Origin: JADGGV01 sp035715725
GTDB taxonomy: Bacteria; Gemmatimonadota; Gemmatimonadetes; Longimicrobiales; RSA9
DNA length: 7,016 nucleotides
Assembly (NCBI GenBank): GCA_035715725.1
Contig: DASTKT010000157.1
Span: forward strand, 1 to 7,016
Direction: 5' to 3'
Shown: positions 6,806 to 7,016 of the stretch, piece after piece
Layout of the letters: each line of letters begins with the position of its first letter
Position numbering within the stretch: the stretch's first letter is position 1
The notes under the pieces: generated by a model
What the model saw: the letters and a program-made list of their open reading frames with translations, nothing else
Databases searched by the model: none
Told to the model about the DNA's origin: nothing
Position numbers and translations under genes: made by a program

Positions 6806-7016
6806 CTACCGCCCGAAGTTCAGCCGGAACGACGTCCGCACGACGTACCCGGCGTAGCGGCTGCTCGCCAGCTCGCGCGGCGCGCCGCTGTCCAGCGGGC
6901 TGCGCGTCGCGCGCAGCACCGGGCCGGCGCCGTCGACGATGCTCCAGCGGTGCGCGCCGGGCGAGAGCGCGAGCGAGGGGCCGGCGAAGAGCGTGGCCCC
7001 ACCCTCGGCCTCCTCC
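6806..7016 (-). CDS. C-terminal end of a probable outer-membrane beta-barrel protein (5' end outside window)
   Basis: Reading the minus strand from the right edge gives 69 open residues ending at TAG (6806-6808). The stretch includes FAGPSLALSPGAHRW and ends YAGYVVRTSFRLNFGR. The terminal segment alternates aromatic/hydrophobic and polar residues (YVVRTSFRLNF) and finishes at the stop, as the last strand of outer-membrane barrels does, although the final residue is Arg rather than the usual Phe. The preceding FAGPSLALS also looks like a barrel strand. The frame has no start codon needing explanation because the gene enters from outside the window. It converges on the propeller gene, with the stem-loop cluster between them. 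The family cannot be named; a porin-like or small barrel protein is a guess. A different minus-strand open frame across 6820-7002 is Arg/Ala/Ser-rich and looks like a shadow. Confidence 0.6.
   Translation of the reverse strand, partial: EEAEGGATLFAGPSLALSPGAHRWSIVDGAGPVLRATRSPLDSGAPRELASSRYAGYVVRTSFRLNFGR

Overview
The window is a GC-rich (roughly 70% by eye), densely coded stretch of bacterial chromosome. A secreted Asp-box propeller protein of the Sortilin/Vps10-like class, a penicillin-binding-protein-like serine hydrolase and a soluble multi-PAS sensor kinase together recall Gemmatimonadota, or another GC-rich soil phylum such as Acidobacteriota. That is an inference from gene content and composition; no rRNA or marker gene is present. 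There are no mobile elements, CRISPR arrays, tRNAs or rRNAs.

Layout. (1) 1-759, plus strand: the C-terminal 252 residues of a class C beta-lactamase-like serine hydrolase, cut by the window start. (2) 781-3345, minus strand: a complete 854-residue cytoplasmic histidine kinase (PAS-PAS-PAS-GAF-HisKA-HATPase_c), convergent with gene 1 and only 21 bases from it. (3) 3346-3609: a 264-base divergent intergenic region holding the kinase ribosome binding site, a 16-base inverted repeat, and a plausible sigma-70-type promoter and ribosome binding site for the next gene. (4) 3610-6564, plus strand: a 984-residue exported protein with 11 Asp-box (BNR) motifs, a FlgD-like Ig module and a helical tail. 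(5) 6565-6805: a 241-base convergent intergenic region with three consecutive stem-loops, including a perfect 42-base palindrome. (6) 6806-7016, minus strand: the last 69 residues of a gene that enters from beyond the window, probably an outer-membrane beta-barrel.

How they fit together. Three of the four genes look cell-envelope or extracytoplasmic, and the fourth is an orphan sensor kinase with no response regulator in view. The kinase and propeller genes share a divergent control region, so joint regulation is possible but unproven. I see no clear defence, biosynthetic or other multi-gene system. The best leads are the loss of two catalytic motifs in the serine hydrolase, a lone vicinal cysteine pair in the propeller, the run of hairpins at 6590-6730, and the short partial gene at the right edge.
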